Shown: piece by piece, positions 60,472-64,000 of the stretch | How the letters are laid out: each line of letters starts with the position of its first letter | Position numbering within the stretch: position 1 is the first letter of the stretch | Notes under the pieces: generated by a model | The model's database searches: none | Seen by the model: only the letters and a program-made list of their open reading frames with translations | What the model was told of the DNA's origin: nothing | Assembly: GCA_029378245.1 (NCBI GenBank) | Contig: JARKIF010000009.1 | Span: 868,001 to 932,000 of the forward strand | Direction: 5' to 3' | Source: Roridomyces roridus | Taxonomy: Eukaryota; Basidiomycota; Agaricomycetes; Agaricales; Mycenaceae | Length of the DNA: 64,000 bases | Made by a program: the position numbers and the translations under genes

Positions 60472-61819
60472 ATGTCCTCCTCCATCGAGTGCATTCTTCT
60501 TGGTACGGGCACGTCCTCCAGTGTACCCTCCATTGACTGCATAACGGCGCATGCCATCCCTGGCTCGTCCGACCGCCCACCATGCCGGACCTGTCTTTCT
60601 ACGATAGACGGCAGCGCAGAGGGGAAGAAAAATATTCGCCGCAACACGAGTGCAATATTGAGATTACCAGGCAAAGAAGGCAGTGTGTGAGTAAGTTCAT
60701 CCCTTCCAGCGTTGGAGGTCGACTTATTCAACAGCAATTGAACTAGCACCGTCCTCATCGACTGCGGGAAAAACTTCCAAGCCGCTGCTCTCGAATGGTT
60801 TCCCAAGTATGGCGTGAGGCGGAATCGACGCTGTACTTATAACGCATGCACATGCGGACGGTCTGTCTTGTTCATACTGCTATTCTCATATTGACTCCCT
60901 GTAGCCGTGAATGGCCTGGACGATCTCCGAGGTAGGTTCAGAATCTGCGCCCCCTCTTTGTACTCATAAAATATAGCCTGGACGCTGGGTGGAAAGATTC
61001 AACCCCACATCGACCTCTACGTTTCCCAATCAACATACCAAGACATCAAGCAGATGTTCCCCTATCTCGTTTCCAAAGAGTTTGCCTCTGGCGGTGGTGA
61101 TGTACGGAAAACCATACGTCCCATGTATGTGTTTTGACCTTTTCTCCAGATCCCCGAATTCGTATGGCACGTTTGCATCGAGGATGGCATTCCGTTCGAA
61201 ATCGTCGACACGTCCATAACGGTTACACCTTTCCTAGTTAACCACGGGCGTCTGTTCACGAAACCGGACCCTGTACCGGCCATGGAGCAGCTTACGCTGC
61301 AAGATGGGCAGGCAGAACCACCACAAGAGATTATAACGCCATACATGTGCATGGCATTTAGGTTCGCCCATTTTTCTTCTCCTTCTGCAACCAATTGACA
61401 CCGGTCGAAGAATTCAAGAAGACATCGTCTACATCTCCGACTGTGGAGCGATCCCAGACAACGCTTGGCCCTCCCTCCTCCCCGCCTCAGGCCGCCAACT
61501 CCCCGTCTGCATCCTCGACTGCCTCCACCTGCGTTCCCACCCCTCGCATTTCGGGCTCGACCAGTCCGTCATCGCTGCTCGCAAAATAAACGCCAAGCGG
61601 ACATATCTACTCGGCTTCTCGCACGAGGTATCTCATGAAGACTATGTTGCGATCGGGGAGGTAATTGGGGGAGCCGAGACCCCGGTGGAGCCTACGGAGC
61701 ACGTAGCCAAGGGACTCACGATGATTGGAGAGGGTGAGCCTATTTGGCTGCGACCAGCTCATGATGGGTTGCGGATACACATATCCCAAGACCATGTTAC
61801 AGACGAGACATACGATTAG
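60472..61819 (+). CDS. Metallo-beta-lactamase-fold hydrolase (PhnP-like)
   Basis: This hydrolase has the metallo-beta-lactamase fold, similar to PhnP-like phosphodiesterase proteins of fungi. The start is at 60472 (MSSSIECILLGTGTSSSVPS), followed by CRTCLSTIDGSAEGKKNIR with a Cys pair and NTSAILRL. After an intron: TVLIDCGKNFQAAALEWFPK, RIDAVLITHAHADA (the HxHxDx metal motif), NGLDDLRAW, and later VYISDCGAIPDNAWPSLLPA with its metal-binding Asp. The last exon has CILDCLHLRSHPSHFGLDQS and HEDYVAIGEVIGG, ending ISQDHVTDETYD at 61819. Six or so introns of about 50 nt. Its stop lies only 20 bp from the stop of the convergent DRG1 gene. Confidence 0.85.
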
Positions 61820-61839
61820 AGGTTTTACAGAGGCATTAT

Positions 61840-63559
61840 TTATTTCGTGAAGACTGCATATTAGATTAGAAACTGGGAGAATGAATGACTCACTCGATAC
61901 CACATCCTCGTCTTGAACTTGATGCGCGAGACTGACTTTCTGAGCGTGCGGCGAAAATTTGCTTGATTTACCCTGAGAGAATTCAGTTTGCCTAGTTTGC
62001 TTCTCGCTGAGAAGGGACTGACCCTGAAAATGGATGAGAGAAGGTGCGTAGTGTGTAGATGACACGCACCAAACCAAGCCATACCGGAAGTTGGTAGCTA
62101 GAGAACGATGGACACCGTTACAAACGTCCTCAAGAGTAGCGCCCTTCCTCAGACAAATGGGGTCCGTGAGGTCTGGATGGGCTCCTCTTCAATGACTCGT
62201 CAGAAGGAAGCAGATGATTAGAAGACAAATTTGAACCTCTTCTTGGTGTAGACCTTGACCAGATTTAGCTCGGCCCACATCCGTTCCACGAGGTAGTCCA
62301 AGCTGTAGAGGTGTAAAGATGAGAAATGGGAAAGACCAGAGGACTCGACTTGAGGTTCTAGTAGAAAGGTCAACAATAACTAGGGTGGGATCTTGAAGGA
62401 AATACCATCTCGCAGGAAATCACCACCGTGTTTCGGGATCGTGCCAATTTGTCCATTTGCTCCAGACTTATTGCGTCTATTTTGTTGTAGACATCTGCGA
62501 GCCTGTCTGAGTGAAAGCGCCATCTTGCGATGAAATCTCCACGAACATAGGCATGGTATGTATTTTCTCGTGCCAATCAAGACGTCAATGAAGTCGTCCG
62601 TTGTAATCTGGGATTTTTCAAATTGGGAACGTGGAGGAGAGAGGGTGGATTTACGTCTTCTCTGATCATAACATCGCAGTTGTGCAGCTTGTCTGGTGGG
62701 AATGTTGAATCAAGGAGGAAAGGATAAGCAGGCGCATACAGCTCGCCAGGATCGTTCGAATGGTCTTTTCGTCCGTCTGAGTCAATTTGACCGTGGTATT
62801 GAAAGTAATCTGAAGACCCGTTAACTTGTACTTGTGATAACTGCGGCAACCCACCCCTCCCGTTGTTCGTCGTTTGAATACAACGTCTGGCTTTTGCTTG
62901 TTCAGTCGAATTCCGACGGCGTCCAATTCGATTTCCAAGAGTCGCCTCTGCTCGTCAGATTTGGTGGCATCGAGCATGACCACGATGAGATCCGCTGTTT
63001 TTGCTGTTGATACGACTTGTCGACCTCGTCCCCTCCCTTGACTTGCACCCTCGACAATTCCAGGCAGATCGAGCAGTTGAATGCGCGCTCCTTGGTATTC
63101 GATGACGCCGGGATTGCAGTTAATGTTCTGAGAGAGATGAGGAACGAGTAGATATACAGCCAGGTACTTGCGTGAATTCGTAAGAGGCTACTTCCGACGC
63201 CGTGTGCGTCAAGGTGCTCAAAAGTGTCTGTGACTTGGTCAGGGCTAGGCTCGGTCGCCGTGCAGCTTTAGAAAACCGACCGATTTGCCCACGGATGGGA
63301 AACCTATTAGTGCTACTCTCGCATCACCTAAATTCGTGGAGGTTACGGAGCGTTTGTCTGAGAGAGACTACGCGTTACCACTCTTTTGTACATCGAAGCC
63401 AACGCCCGCGGGACCCGATTTTGAGGCCGGTTCGAGCAATTGAGCGCGGTAGCGCGCGAGCTTTGCCTTCAAGAGGCCTAGATGGTATTCTGTAGCTTTA
63501 TTTTTCTGGGTCCTTGCCATCTCCTCCTCTATTTCTTTGATCTTTTCGACGACACCCAT
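61840..63559 (-). CDS. Developmentally regulated GTP-binding protein DRG1/Rbg1
   Basis: This is an OBG-class GTPase linked to ribosomes and translation. The start at 63559 gives [20 protein letters not shown], the N-terminal helix-turn-helix, and [14 protein letters not shown] motifs: [18 protein letters not shown] (G1), then ASYEFT.., [20 protein letters not shown] (G3), [20 protein letters not shown] and [16 protein letters not shown] (G4). The C-terminal TGS domain contains [20 protein letters not shown] and [20 protein letters not shown]. The last exon is only IFTK plus stop, after an intron of about 40 nt following VVS, which agrees with the usual short DRG1 C-terminus. About ten introns. 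Confidence 0.92.
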
Positions 63560-63669
63560 GTTGAAGGAGGATTGGGAGAGAGAGAGATTGTGTTGAAATG
63601 GATGTAGATCAAGCAAGCCTGTTCACCGCCACCTGAGATGGCTTAGATCAAGCGAGGTGCACCGCCACC

Positions 63670-63677
63670 TGACGTCA
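63670..63677. promoter_or_regulatory. Palindromic CRE/ATF-like site
   Basis: TGACGTCA lies in the 230 bp divergent promoter between DRG1 and the next gene. It is the full consensus for CREB/ATF-type bZIP factors. Function is inferred from sequence alone. Confidence 0.4.
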
Positions 63678-63718
63678 ATTCCGACGTTCCGTCTTCGCGT
63701 TCTCTTCCTCATACGCGC

Positions 63719-63786
63719 CCTGCACCTTCACCACCAACGTCGACGGCGTGAACCTGCACCTTCACCACCAACTTCGACGGCGTGAA
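63719..63786. repeat. 34 bp tandem duplication
   Basis: Two 34 bp units (63719-63752 and 63753-63786) differ at one base. They start CCTGCACCTTCACCACCAAC and end CGACGGCGTGAA. Just upstream CACCGCCACCTGA occurs twice (63624 and 63660), suggesting an older repeat of about 36-39 bp in the same promoter. Confidence 0.85.
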
Positions 63787-63789
63787 AAC

Positions 63790-64000
63790 ATGCGGCGGCA
63801 CTTGCCCACTCTCTATGCTCACGATGAAATCGAAGACATGGACGTCGAGGAGGAGGAGGAGGACTGGCAGATGGCCTCCCGGTCCAATTCATATTATCCC
63901 ACCACGCGCCCCGCCTCTGCTCGTACCAATTTGCGAACCGCCAAAGGTTTGTTGCCGTCCGAGATGCCTTCTCATTCCCAGATCGCGTACTCCCATTTTG
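63790..64000 (+). CDS. Unrecognised protein, 5' end only
   Basis: An open frame begins at ATG 63790 right after the 34 bp duplication and runs off the window. It reads MRRHLPTLYAHDEIEDMDVE, followed by an acidic Glu run and a Ser/Tyr-rich part (SRSNSYYPTTRPASARTNLR). No family is recognised from this part. Confidence 0.45.
   Translation, partial: MRRHLPTLYAHDEIEDMDVEEEEEDWQMASRSNSYYPTTRPASARTNLRTAKGLLPSEMPSHSQIAYSHF

Overview
The window is nuclear DNA from a filamentous fungus, most likely a basidiomycete of the Agaricomycetes. The evidence is closely packed genes on both strands, almost every gene cut by several 40-60 nt GT-AG introns, and products that are standard fungal housekeeping proteins (VAC8, ERG1, IMP dehydrogenase, VPS11, COG6, RIC1, Mif2/CENP-C, ATG26). 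The long F-box protein at 36-38.6 kb resembles a family I associate with Agaricomycetes, perhaps Cantharellales; that placement is a guess. No rRNA, tRNA, CRISPR array, transposon or virus-derived gene was recognised.

Layout. 1-9 kb, minus strand: the 5' part of a trehalose-6-phosphate synthase-complex subunit, a BAG-domain co-chaperone, a secreted GH16 glucanase and VAC8. 9.1-10 kb: acyl-protein thioesterase. 10.3-11 kb: two adjacent degenerate minisatellites in a 1.3 kb gene-free stretch. 11.3-21.2 kb: the most accessory-looking part, with an UNC93-like transporter, a secreted carboxylesterase, an unrecognised ORF pair, a cytochrome P450 and an acetyl-CoA transporter. 21-33.8 kb: GYF-domain protein, a single-pass membrane protein, squalene epoxidase ERG1, an unrecognised protein, SAP18, IMP dehydrogenase and CENP-C/Mif2. 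33.9-38.6 kb: a second carboxylesterase in inverted orientation to the first, and the F-box protein. 38.7-45.5 kb: VPS11, COG6 and COA1 head to tail, with 24 and 32 bp between coding regions. 45.7-64 kb: ING-type PHD protein, SUR7/PalI-like membrane protein, sterol glucosyltransferase ATG26, 2OG-Fe(II) oxygenase, RIC1, PRELI-domain protein, an acidic unrecognised protein, a metallo-beta-lactamase-fold hydrolase, DRG1 GTPase and the start of one more gene.

The genes do not form one pathway. Several act in endosome, Golgi and vacuole traffic (VAC8, VPS11, COG6, RIC1, ATG26), but this looks like ordinary gene order. I see no convincing undescribed system. The most unusual signal is a run of single-base reading-frame breaks between about 38 and 60 kb in genes whose protein similarity is otherwise continuous. 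Several lie in short homopolymers and look like uncorrected assembly indels, although gene decay is possible for COG6 and the F-box gene.

Exon joins were worked out by hand from splice signals and protein similarity. Coordinates give the outer span of each coding region, introns included.
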